Source: Entoloma clypeatum (taxonomy: Eukaryota > Basidiomycota > Agaricomycetes > Agaricales > Entolomataceae). Taken from it: DNA of 64,000 nt. Shown in pieces: positions 43,912-54,857 of this stretch. Every line of letters starts with the position of its first letter. The first letter of the stretch is position 1. Location of the stretch: positions 4,030,001 through 4,094,000 of the forward strand of contig OY751493.1 in NCBI GenBank assembly GCA_963565915.1, read 5' to 3'. Made by a program: the position numbers and the translations under genes. The notes beneath the pieces were generated by a model that worked only from the letters and a program-made list of their open reading frames with translations, searched no databases and had not been told where the DNA came from.

Positions 43912-45860
43912 AAATGTCCAGCAACTTCGGGGCGGTGTTCAACAAGGAGACGTCGAAGAAGAGAGTCCAAAGGCGGAATCGGTTCCACGTCCTCTCCCAG
44001 AAAATATACGACCAGTCAAGGGGAGAAACGGGGAACATTAAGAGTGCTTGCTGCGCTTGCAACACTCCTCGTCAGACAGGATGAAATCGTTACTGTTGTA
44101 GTAGCAGACAAGGCCCGAAGCAACCTTACCGTCGCTGCTTGGGCCCAGGGCTCGGGCAACACCCGGAAATCGGATGCAACTGGGGATCTGTGACTACAAA
44201 GAATTTTCGAACAGAGGACAAGAATTCGCCCCATGATGCGCCAACAGAAGGCCTGGATGACTTTGCCAAGCCAGCCTCATACATCCAACCGAATGCGTAG
44301 GTCTCATCGATAACTTTTGAACCGTAACCCTTTTCATGTCTCGTTTAGGCACACCCTGTTTTCGCTTCAGACGCATGGCCAAATTATAACCAGGATGATT
44401 GTCGCAATGAAACAAGATTGGACCGAATATGTCGTCTTTCAAAAATATATCCTTGCCGCATGCGCTCCAAAAATTCTCTCTCGATTACAAAATGCTAGCT
44501 ATTCGAAACCCATCATCCTCCATCTCGAAAACGTGGGATCTAAATTCGAGTTCTTGGATAAGTACCCACCCGGCTCAAGAAAGGCTCCAGACGGCTTCCT
44601 GTGGGATTTGATCCCTTCACTTTCCGGGGACGAGTTTCCATATCTAGTCCAACAATGTCAAAAATACTCTCGTGATACATGCCGGCTCTATACCGCGGAC
44701 ACCCGTTCCGAGTTTCATGCCCTCTTATGCCAGCTTCTGGTATCGTTTGAAGACGATTTATCCAGTCTGTATCCACCAAAGAAATCCTCGTCAAAGGAAA
44801 CTTTCCCGTTCACCGAGAATTTGGACAGTGTTTTTACGTCAGGAAAAATGCTTTGGGCCCTATCTAGGAGCGGCGCGTTCGAGATTCATTTGCTGGCGAT
44901 CCAGTCTGCCCTCAAGGAATCAATAACAGCGAAAAAGGGTGACGGAAAGGATGAAGGTGAGGACGAGGAAAAGGATGATGGAGGTAGGGGCGAGGGAAAG
45001 GGCGGTGGAGATGAAGAAGATGGCGGGGACATAGACCTCCAAGCCGTTCAACCATACACCCATCAAAACCAGAATCTGATCGAGCCGTGGAAGTCATTTA
45101 GGGACTGGGTGAGGCTGATGGTGGCTCATCTGGATGCCGTCTACCAAATCAAAAACTATGTCTTGAGCCCACACTTCCCTTACAGTGCGGTATCCATCGA
45201 GGTTGTACCTGCTCCGCATGTCAGTAAGGCGCTACTTCCTTGGGGGCGCTTGTTGTGATCACCACACTTCCCTCAGGGCCTCGGTGGGGATGCTATCCTC
45301 CCACACTTTACGAAACCGGTGCACAGGATCTGTACTGTGGTGCAAGTGCGAACCAGTTTTAGCAATCTGGCTAAACAGGACCCAGGCCGGCGTTGTTTGG
45401 ATGCTATCAAGGGTCGTCGAACCACCTAAGACAATCGAATACAATGCGGAGGACAAGAAGGACAATGTATCACGTATTCTCTCATTGGCGGAATCACTGA
45501 CAAACATGACCAAGGCAGACTGTCGAGCCAAGTCCAATGAGATCAAAGAGGGCTTCCTCAGTATCACGCAGATGCTCAATAGCTTGTTTGAGTCCCTCCC
45601 GAAGACTCCAATTTTGTGGGTATTCGCCAGATCGGAGAGCCGCAATAGAGGAATATATCCTAGGCGTTTCCAAACCATGCTGCCCGGCTTGTCAGTTCTT
45701 ACTCAGGCTACTATCGGATGTACGCAAAGAAAAGGGCCTCAAACCTTTCGTCACCAGGGGTGCCCACAGTACGATATCAGCATGCTCGTTGCCGACCTCG
45801 CTCCCAAGTACGATTATCGATGCTATGAACCTACATTTCGGGCAACAACTGCGAGAGTAA
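43912..45860 (+). pseudogene. Probable OTT_1508-type deaminase gene, apparently broken
   Basis: Coding segments read in order: a basic start (MSSNFGAVFNKETSKKRVQR), LAALATLLVRQDEIVTVVVADK, YIQPNA spliced across a 57-bp intron (near 44299-44349) to HTLFSLQTHGQIITRM, then a long helical region with a Gly/Glu/Asp-rich linker. After an intron near 45225-45280 more coding follows, ending with AAIEEYILGVSKPCCPACQFLL and GAHSTISACSLPTSLP. The last two resemble the PC-x2-C zinc motif region of OTT_1508-like deaminases, which are expanded in Agaricomycetes. The frame must change near 44190 and again just before AAIEEY, where the family has its His-x-Glu motif. It therefore looks like a pseudogene. Family assignment is moderate. 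Confidence 0.5.
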
Positions 45861-46612
45861 CTCGTACGGATTATAGAGGGGCCCGCTTCGCGACTGCACA
45901 GTCAGACAACGTCGTCATCCAGACTTTCTGCTGACACTCAGCCTGACTCGGAAGACGATGAAGAAGCGAGGGAGATGAACCTGATTGGTATGAACAAGGC
46001 TTCTCACAATATTTTCGGCAGCCCATCACTGGGGAGACGGTGACCACCAGTAAATGCGATGATTAATGTTATCACTTTTGGGGGAAGAGTGGACTTTCAT
46101 GAACGAACACCGATGTCTCCAACTTATGCTATTAACGGATTCGGATAATGAGTAGCCTCATGTACTTATACTTGGGACTGTTCACCGTCGTTGACCAACA
46201 CGGTCCCTCAGTACTCAGTCTCAGGCTTCAGCAACTATGCCCCGCGACTCCTCATTGGAACTGCTGAGTTTCTGTTTCTGAACGGACTTCATTTCAACTT
46301 GAAATTGGATGGCTTTGAATCATTACTTTATCTAGATATTGTCGTTTAGGATACGTATATGAAAAGAGCAAAAAAAAAAAAAAGTCGAACAGCAACCCCA
46401 AAAAGAGTGCGTGTAGGACAGGGATATAATAAGAAAGGAATGGTGTACTATACTGAAAGAAGAAGCATGTATGAAGAAGCATCGAACTTGGAAGGGATAA
46501 AGAAAATCAGCGGTGAGCGTAGGACAAAGAGAGAGGTTACAGCCGTCCGTATGCATATCGAGTCCCTGTATCCATCCACATCCTAAACCTATAACCAAGA
46601 AGTGCCAGCGTT
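45861..46612. other. Intergenic region
   Basis: No gene is seen. An A-run of about 15 lies near 46370. The Chs4-like gene ends at 46613 on the minus strand, so part of this is its 3' region. Confidence 0.4.
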
Positions 46613-48307
46613 CTACATGATCACACAGTCCTTGTCTTTGTCCTTTCCATGCCCACTCTCGTCCCGCCTGAGCACCGCTCCCGGACCGCCAGGAAGCGGC
46701 TGGTTCACGCTCGCCTTCAGCCGCTGCTGAGCGCGCTTATCGCCCTTCTCGGCTGCTCGCTTGTACCAGCTTGTTGCGCTACACAAAAGAAAGAAAAAGA
46801 GGAAGAGTAGGATTCAGGTCAAGCCATCCGTTAGACGAGAACAACGCACTCTCGCGGACTCGCCGGCGACCCGATGCCGACTTCCAAAAAGTACCCGACG
46901 GCGTACATGGCCTTGGCGAGGCCGGCCTCGGCGGCCTTTTGCGCCCAGAGGAAGGCTTCAGTGTCGGACTGGGGGAGCACGCCCGGGGAGCCGACGAGGT
47001 ACCAAGCTGTGAGGGCGAAACAGGCGTCTCGGTGGTCTTGTTGTGCGGCGATGTTCTGGGTGGATGATCAGATGGGATGAAGAGAAAGACAGTTAGGAGA
47101 AACGCGCATAATAATGGATTGACAGCGCCGGATCCTGCGGACACCCCATCTTTCCATACTCGTAGCACTCCCCCAGCTTAAACGCACTCGGTGCATACCC
47201 CAGCTCCGCCGCCTGTGCCAACAGCTCCGTCGAATACTCAAAATCGACAAAGAGGACGTTGTCGATGCCCCGTTCGTGCAGCAAAGCGAGCTCATGCAGC
47301 GCATGAGGGAACTCGGCCGTCGCATGCTCTGCGCTGCGCTTGAGCCACTTGACACCCTCCCTTGGGTTCTTCGAGAGGCCGAGCTCGCCATTCAGCTCCG
47401 CGATGCCAAGACGGTACATCGCGCCGGGGTGGAGCGCGGCGCCGGCCTTGCGATAGAACGTGAGGGCCTTTGCGGACTCGCGCCTGCACCCCCAGCCGTT
47501 CTCGCAGCACGTGCCGGCGCGGTAGGCTGCGTCGGGGTGGCTGTGCTTGGCAGCGAGGACGAAGAGCGGGTAGGCGCGATCAAAGTCCTGCTTGGACTTG
47601 ACGGTGCCGATGCCGTTGGCGTAGCAGTCTGCGAGGAAGTACTGGGAGGGGGGGTGGCCCCGGTCAGCGAGGCGCCTGAGGAGGGCGATGGCCTCCTTGA
47701 CGAGGTCCTCGCGCTTCTCGAGGGCCTTCTCGACGTGGAGGAGGTTGCCGGCCTCGGTCGAGGGGATGGGGAGGGACTTGGAGGCGTCGATCATGAAGAC
47801 GGCGAATTCGAACTGGAGCTCGGGGTCTTGTGTCTTTTTGGCGTTGGCGCGGTAGAGTTCGAGGGTGCGTTCGTGAGAGAGGAGGGCGGCGTGCTTGCCG
47901 GGGCGGAGGTGGGAGTGGTCGAGGATGGGGCCGGAGGGCGGCGGGGAGGAGGCGCGGATGGAGTTGGTGGCATGGGAGGAGGGGGGTAGGGGGTCTGGGG
48001 GTGGGGGGTTGGGTGTGCTTGGGCCGTTGGGGGAGCCGTTGAAGAAGTCGTCGTCGTTGTCGTCGTTATCTGGTTCATCGTCGTAGTCGTCTTCGGGCTC
48101 CCATCCCTGGGGTTGTGGGCGGGGCTGTTCTCGGGTGGACCGGGTTGGGATGGCAGGGTTGTACTGGGACGGCGGGAATTGCGGATCTCGGCGGTGATAC
48201 TGGATCTGGGGGTTGTTGTGGGAGTCGGGGTAGAAATCGTGCGATGTGCCCGGCTGTGGATTGGGTGGGGGGCGGTGCCTGCCGTTGTGCATGGTGGGCG
48301 CGGCCAT
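46613..48307 (-). CDS. Sel1-repeat chitin synthase activator (Chs4/Skt5-like) with CAAX end
   Basis: Exons 48307-47108, 47055-46850 and 46778-46613 total 1572 nt and 523 residues. Residues 1-140 are Pro/Asn/Asp-rich and disordered. From about 145 on there are Sel1-type helical repeats (SQYFLADCYANGIG, AAYRAGTCCENGWG, AMYRLGIAELNGELG, AFKLGECYEYG, AMYAVGYFLEVGIG). The protein ends KDCVIM, a CAAX prenylation box like that of yeast Chs4. Such proteins activate class IV chitin synthase at the membrane during septum and wall formation. The first intron appears to use a GC donor (GCGCGT) because no GT donor keeps the frame. The second is GT-AG, 71 bp. Confidence 0.9.
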
Positions 48308-48476
48308 GGTGGTCGTGGTGAGACGTCAATTTGGACGCTCCATGTGTCATTCAAGTGTCATCATCTCCTAATATATAGCAACGGCTACAACGCTCCATAT
48401 AATAACATCCGTCCAGGTCGGGAATGTGCTGCAATCCGATTCCACTCGACGCGTCATAGCCAAGTCCATTCCAAGC

Positions 48477-48831
48477 CTACCCTCCATGGAGCGTCGAAAT
48501 GAACACGATCTCATCTCCCTCCCGTAATTCATACTCTCCCTCTCCCTCGAGCTCCCAATCCGTATCGTTCACCAAGACAAGAATCCCTGGGCGCCTACAG
48601 ATGATCAACATCAAATCTCATTCAGGAGAACGCGACATACACCGTATCTTTCTCGACAAACAGCTCAGCCCTCTCTGTGAGGAGGTTATCCCGCAGATAA
48701 TGGATGAGATATGCTAGATCCGTCGGTTTATCTAGGTTGTTTCTTGGGAGCGAGACGGCGTGTTTATTCTTATTCCCGAAGAGTAACTCTAGCCCGCCGC
48801 TGAACTCGATCTTGAGCGGGATGGCGGTCAT
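48477..48831 (-). CDS. URM1: Ubiquitin-related modifier Urm1
   Basis: Exons 48831-48641 and 48594-48477 with a 46-bp intron (donor GTATGT) total 309 nt and 102 residues, the normal length. The sequence has the beta-grasp pattern, starting [16 protein letters not shown], then [21 protein letters not shown] and the C-terminal LHGG needed for thiocarboxylation. Urm1 is a sulfur carrier in tRNA wobble-uridine thiolation and also a protein modifier. It ends 170 bp before the start of the Chs4-like gene on the same strand. Met 48831 is chosen because the upstream open frame lacks family similarity. Confidence 0.95.
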
Positions 48832-49804
48832 CAATGAGGTGATATGATCACGTGCTTTCCGTCCGAATTGTGCGCACCTCATACTCTCCGAAACAGCATA
48901 ATTTCGAGAACTCGAGAATCCAACCCAGGACACTGCCCGAACGGAAATTTGAAAGAGAGAATGGACAGAGGCAGCCTCCATGGCGGAAGAAATGGTGTCG
49001 GTTCTACAGGATAGTGGTGAAGGGAGCAGGAAGCGCAAGTCATGGGTTTCTGTCCGTCCAAGGCACCCTCTGTGAGTCCATCCTCAGCTTGCGTATCTCA
49101 CTATGAATCTGAATGACGCCCCAGGCAAACGTACATTTCATAGCGATCGGTTTTTGGCGACGATGGAGTTCGTCCATGCGGCTGCCTTTGTGCTAGGGAA
49201 CCCCTGACATTGAGGGTTCCATGCATCACGCCTTTCTTTTGAAAAATGGTATTGTTTTATGCTCTGCTGAATTCAAGATATACTGAGGATGGAATTTAGG
49301 ACCCCCTCGAGCAACGAATGGAAATGCGAACGTATAGCGACAGAGAATTCCATGCCAAAGTGCCTGATGGGGTGGGTGAAACCATCGAGCCAGCCTCCAC
49401 GACAAAAGAATGGTGTCCGTTCTGCGCGACGCTGCTGAAGGTTATCCATCCCTAAAACCCGATTCCTACCCATCTCATTGATTCCTTCAATTCAGCACTC
49501 TGAAGCCTACGACAGAGCAAAGTTTCTCCGCAGGGGCGGCGGCATTTATAATGCAAGTCTTTCAGGAACCAACTGCGAGTTACCCCTACTCATTTGCGCA
49601 TCTCTATGGGATATAGGCAACCAGGCATACATGGCTCCTCGGGTAGACAAGGGCCGAAGTGCCATCCACCCCCATTTGCCTCAACGTCAAAGAATCTTTC
49701 TACTATTTCCTCACATGGCTCGCCTTACGACACATAAGGGCTCTGTCGAGCATGCACTCATGTATTAAGACCAACTTCCACGACTACTAGAACGACCTAT
49801 ACCG
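48832..49804. other. Intergenic region
   Basis: No supported gene, RNA or repeat is seen; only short frames without motifs. Confidence 0.35.
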
Positions 49805-50100
49805 CGTCTCCCATCCCAGACCGCCTCGACTTGGAAGAGTCCTTTTACCGCGTCCTTGTTTGGATGATAGTGCGGCACTCCAAACACACTGTCAGCCGAC
49901 TAGCTCTCCAAAAGATCTACACGATGCATTCTATGGTTCTTGTGGATTTGATGGCAGACGCCAGCCACACTTCGTGAGGGCACTTCCCTCAGAAAGTGAG
50001 GTATATTTTTACAATGCATGCACCGAAAAACGATGGTCTCTGGTCTACGTTGGGGGGTCTCCGCAGGGTGTTGAGGCACAGATATCGAAGCCGCTCAGAA
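49805..50100 (+). pseudogene. FunK1 kinase C-lobe fragment
   Basis: The frame PIPDRLDLEESFYRVLVWMIVRHSKHT and, further on, LWSTLGGLRRVLRHRY match residues after the RTGTWQFM motif of the gene at 37708 (PVPDRLDDEESFYHVLVWM; LISTLESLRKVLQYRY). It diverges more than the copy at 50860-52490. A stop lies between the two parts, and no catalytic motifs are present. Confidence 0.65.
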
Positions 50101-50859
50101 CCGGTCCGCACGATAATCAGGCCGGAGAGACGGTTCAACGTTTCATGCATGCTGGATCTGCGAAGCAGGGCATCAAGTGGGTAGTGGGAATTCTCAGCTC
50201 AGCCCTCGCACATCGATATGTAGAATCCCTCCAAGGTCGAGGACCCATATGAGTTTGGCCCAGAGTACAATGCTCCCATGCCCATAAATGATGGAGAAGG
50301 GTTGGTGACATACCCTGGCGCGGTCCTTTAAGCCATCGGGGCATTAACTGGGATTCCAAGGACGAGATGGGAGGTAAACGAGGTGTTTGACTGGTCTTGC
50401 AGATTCCGAGCGCAGGAATGAGCATCTGAACGGGTCTTGGCTTTCCCAAGATTGCAGTTGCTGGCGAGACGGGCCGATGAGGAACACTGCAGGTGCCCAC
50501 GGTGGATCTATACTCTTCTGTTTATTCAAAGGAATATGACCCTCAAAGCAATCATTGCATAGTGTTCTTACGGCAAGATCTGGGAGGCCTTGTTGTTGGG
50601 ACGACATGTGTTGGAAGGCTGCAACGCACTTCGTGAGCGTCACTGCAGTCATCATGATGAAGGGACAATTTTCCTCCCATAACATTGGCCGTCGCGAACT
50701 TTCATCTTTCAAACCTCTCATTGATCTCACAAGATGTCACCCGGACATATTCATTTCCCTTGTTGTTCTTTAGCAGATAGAAGGTAGCCTTATCGACTGC
50801 AAAAGAGATGATCTCGGTTCTACGCGATGCTGCCCAAGGTAAACTGTACAGAAATGCTT
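50101..50859. other. Spacer between two FunK1 fragments
   Basis: No recognisable coding sequence. It separates a more diverged and a less diverged kinase fragment. Confidence 0.35.
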
Positions 50860-52490
50860 GGGAAGGGACGCAATCCAAGATATCAAGAGGTCCGAGATGA
50901 TGATCGAGTTCAAAGTTGGCGAAAGCGACGATCCGTTCGAGGGCGATCTTATCTAGCGGAAGGGTCAGAAGCCGGAGGAGACCCTCGGCCAATAACACTT
51001 TACGCCACCGCTCATGCAGCTGCACAGTATCGCACGCACGTCTTTCTGCCCTCGTCTTCCCTAAATTCATGAGGCTTTTGCGCTGGGACAGAAGTGGAGT
51101 TGTAGTCACAGAGAGGCTCAAATGGGATTCTGAAGTGGTCTACCTATTCTTCAGGCGATTCAACCATGCCACCCGCGAGGCTCGCGGAAGTGACACTACC
51201 GTCAACGATCAATAAGGACACATACTTCGCCTGCGAAAAGAACATATAGGCCAGAATTTCCAGTCCAATCGGCCGGTCCACGCGTACTTTCGCTGCCTAT
51301 CGCGAGCGCGATGGTAAAGTTTTCTTTTTGAAAGACACTTGGCGCATCAAGCGGAAAGGTCTGATACCGGAGCACGAGATCTACGAGAAATTGCGTAGAG
51401 CTGGTGTCCCTAACATTCCCGAATTCATCGATGCAGGCGATGTCGAAGAACAAATCACTTTGACGCAGGAATGGAACAAGGACGACCAAATAGAACTACC
51501 CCTCCCGGTTCCTTTGGACATTGCAACACTACCGCCTCGTTCTTGAGAAAATGAACGCTAGCCTGGAGGCCGCATCTACCGCTAAACAATTGGTTTCTGT
51601 CGTACGCGATGCTACAGTACTATACTGTAGGTAAGAAAGCTCTATGGCTTCTAGCCACACCCCTGTGTATCTGATTATCTTCGAACGCACAGTCTCAGGT
51701 CGACAATTTTCTTTCTTGCAGTTCGCGTCCTAACATTCTGTTCAGGGGACATGGCAATTCATAACCATCAGGCTCCTGAGGACCGACCCCGACATGCCCC
51801 CTCCCGTCCCGGACCGCCTTGATGACGAAAATCTTTCTACCACGTCCTTGTTTGGATGGGCTGAAGATATGGCAAACATACCCTCTCGGCAGCAACCCTC
51901 AGGCTTTCGAAGATGATATTCCTTCAAAGATAATGAGAAACGGGTTTTGGTCCTGGCAAGGCTAAGCTTCTTGCGGAACGAGGGGTACCTTGCCTCTGTG
52001 CGCGTCGCCAACCAAGGCCTCATTTCCACCCTGGCATCGTTGCGCAAAGTTCTACAATACATGTATCCAGCCCCCCCCCCGAAAAACCAGCTTGGGTGGC
52101 TGGGAGGACGATGTTGAAGCCCCAGCATCGCAGCAGATGCCCATTGACACAATGAAGCAGGAGAGAGCCCTCGAAATCATGGAGAATGGCGGCTGGGTAG
52201 CGAAGATCTCCTTAACAACCCTGCTGCCGATTGGGCATCTGACGGAGAGCTGAAGGCCCATGAACGTAACGTCTCAGGTACAGTCTGAGTCAAGCTCGCG
52301 GTCGAAGCGGCAGTGCAAAGAACATGCTCAAGATGCCATGGGGAGTACCCAGGGTGCTGTTGGAAACCGGGACGGGGGGGATGCCACTGAGGATGAGGAT
52401 GGGATGTGGACATGGATGTGGTTAACGGAAAAAATGGTGATTATCAACCTCCCGGGAGGAAGTCGAAACGCAGGGCTTGAGCAGCTAAAC
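50860..52490 (+). pseudogene. FunK1 kinase pseudogene related to 37708-40239
   Basis: Close nucleotide similarity to about 38280-40260 runs through the segment, starting mid-gene (GRDAIQDIK equivalent). Damage includes a small deletion near 50945, a deletion of about 80 bp near 51208, several frameshifts, and loss of the stretch that would hold the HRD catalytic loop and the DWD motif (after about 51680). The first exon is absent. The C-terminal basic end is still recognisable near 52470. It cannot encode an active kinase. Confidence 0.9.
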
Positions 52491-53393
52491 ACCAAGTTCA
52501 TTGTATGTTTGGATCAATTGGATGAGCTTTCTGTTTCTGAATCGTTGTCGAATTCTCAATTGGATTTTGCATGACCCAAAGACTGAGGCATACTCACTCC
52601 CAAGTTCAAACGTCCAAGAACCGGCCATGGAGTTTGTTTGACGCACTGGCATGGTGTGGCTTCCTAATTTTGATCAGCATCGGCGCTCAACATGTCCGCC
52701 AATCACTTATCGTTACGAGTTTCGATGTTTACAGCTGCACAGGACGTGACTCGACTCATCGGACTCCTTTGCTCGTGCACGACATCGGAAAGTTGCATTC
52801 AACTTCCTAGTTCTCTCCAACTTTGCCGTCAACTTGATGAACAGCTTGAGCCTCAACTTTCGATTGCTTGTCAAACGTTGAGCGACAAAGTCTCCACGCT
52901 AGGACAAAGCCTAGCCAAGGGTCCTTGTAATTTCACTGCTCCAGATGTCAAAGGAAGGTACAGAGCGGATCAAGTGAACAGGTTTGCGCTAAGTGTCACA
53001 TCTGACGATTCGCGGGGCCGTCGCGGGGGCAGCAATCAAGATCGGTTTACCCTTGTCACTGCATCCTGAGATGATGGCGGTGGGTCTGCTCGGACGGGGC
53101 CGCCGATTGTACCTAGAATGGCTCGATTAAATGAGTGATTGGAAACGCTGTTCATTTTTTTGGAGAACACGCATAATGTTTGGCGCAGCAAGCAACAGCC
53201 TGGAGTAGGGATTAAAAAATGCGGAGAAAGGTCGAGGATCCCTCGAGATCCCTCGACCTTTCTGGTTCAAGTCGGATTCGGTTTAAAAGTGATCGAAACA
53301 CCGAATCAAAAGGACAACGAGCAATTCTGCGTCCTGTACGCCTTTTCTGACTAGAGAAATGATTGTCATTTACACAGTGAGACATACATGAAG
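52491..53393. other. Intergenic region with one 125-codon frame of doubtful status
   Basis: A plus-strand frame at 52692-53069 (125 codons, Cys- and Leu-rich first half) has no recognised motif and no splice support, so it is not called a gene. A hairpin lies at 53225-53263. Confidence 0.3.
53225..53263. repeat. Perfect 13-bp inverted repeat (hairpin)
   Basis: The arms AGAAAGGTCGAGG (53225-53237) and its complement (53251-53263) flank a 13-base loop. It lies 130 bp past the stop of the minus-strand oxidoreductase gene, so it may fall in that gene's 3' UTR. Confidence 0.6.
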
Positions 53394-54759
53394 TTAATCC
53401 TCCATAACCTTGACGAGTAGCTTGCCCACTGTCTTCCCACTCACGAGATCCGTCTGAGCTTCCCTGACTCCCTCGGCGGTGAAAAGATACTCCTTGTGTA
53501 TGTGGGTCTTTAGCGTCCCATCCGCGATGAGTTCAAATACCCTCTTTCCATAGCAATACGCTTCTTCTGGGGTGTATAGGTAGTTCGTCACTCTGCAATC
53601 CCTCTCTTAGCGGCAGCTCGTATCGTAAGTCGAGAAAAATGACACTAACGTGGGGCGCAGTAGCTTGATGTTCTTCTCGACCAGCCTCAATGGTGAGAAA
53701 GGCGGGACCGGACCGGATGCGTTCCCGTAGGAGACAATCGTCCCTTTCCGTTTGATCAGCTTGAAGTTGTTATCGAACCTGTCACCCTCCCGAATCAATC
53801 GCACGCAAAGACAATGGAGGATATCGGGTACATACGTGTCCTTGCCCACTCCATCAAACACGGCATCCACTCCCTCCCCATTCGTAAGCTCCAACACCCG
53901 CTGCACGGTATCCTCCTCCTTATACAGGATAACATGCGCCGCCCCATTCTGCTTCGCCAATTCAGCCTTCTCCCTCGTCGACGTTGTGCCAATCACCGTC
54001 GCGCCCCTTGCTCTGCCGAGCTGCGCGAACAACAAGCCCATGCCGCCGGCGATGGTGTGTACGAGGATGGTGTCGCCCGCCTTGACCTGGTAAGCCTCTT
54101 CGAAGAACGTGTAGGCGGTGAGGCTTTGTAGGATGGATGCGGCGGCGGTGCGGGTGGAGATGGAGGAGGGGATTGGGTAGACGAATTTCCAGGGGACGGA
54201 GATGTACGTTGCGTGGGTGCCGAGGAAGTCCTTGGGGTGACTTTAGGGGTGTGGGCATAGTACAGGGGAGAACGGCGTCACTTACGGCAGCGACCTTTCC
54301 ACCTATTTCAAAGCCATTCTTCTTGTAGGTTTCGTTGTCAAGTACGGTCTTATCCGTGGGGAGTGCTATGATTGTCCCGGCGGTTTCTTTCCCCAAGACT
54401 GCAGGGAAATCTTTGTATGGGTATACACCAGTCCTGCGCTGATTGTTTCAGACGATCCTACGCCCAAATCCATAATCCAAGCATTCGGCCTACCTGTAGT
54501 AGACATCAATGAAGTTCACTCCGAGGTACTCAACCTGGAGGATACGTTTTGAGTTAACATCGCATACGTTGACACGGGGCAACGTCTTACCTTGATAACG
54601 ATGGAGCCCGGGTCAGGCTTTGGGAATGGGAGGTTTTTTTTCTCAATTACTTCGGGGCCACCAATCTGGAATATGATCCTAATAAGCTCGCAACGCTGGG
54701 TGAGGAAGCCATCGTACCTTTTCGATTGCGAGTGCTTCGACGGTCGTAGGGATCGGCAT
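53394..54759 (-). CDS. Zinc-free NADPH:quinone oxidoreductase (MDR family)
   Basis: Seven exons, 54759-54718, 54665-54591, 54534-54494, 54433-54286, 54230-53836, 53778-53650 and 53592-53394, total 1029 nt and 342 residues. The N-terminal GroES-like part has VEYLGVNFIDVYYRTGVYPY, typical of zeta-crystallin-type quinone reductases. The Rossmann fold follows, with HTIAGGMGLLFAQLGRARGATVIGT as the nucleotide-binding loop. GVDAVFDGVGKDT and GTIVSYGNASGPVPPF are also family motifs. No zinc ligands are present. It reduces quinones with NADPH in the cytosol. All six introns are GT-AG of 52-60 bp and in phase. Confidence 0.95.
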
Positions 54760-54857
54760 GGGAGGGAGAGGCAAGCAATGCCAAGCATGAGCACGTCAAG
54801 GATTTGCAATCTTGGACATCTTATCGGCATCTACATTATCTTATCAACAGATTCTAC

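Noticed and set aside
47276..47989. Long plus-strand frame over the Chs4-like gene
   Set aside because: It is Gly/Val/Ala-rich and antisense to a gene with clear Sel1 repeats; a shadow frame.
52692..53069. 125-codon plus-strand frame as a gene
   Set aside because: It has no motif, no signal peptide and no homologue recognised, and it lies next to kinase relics.
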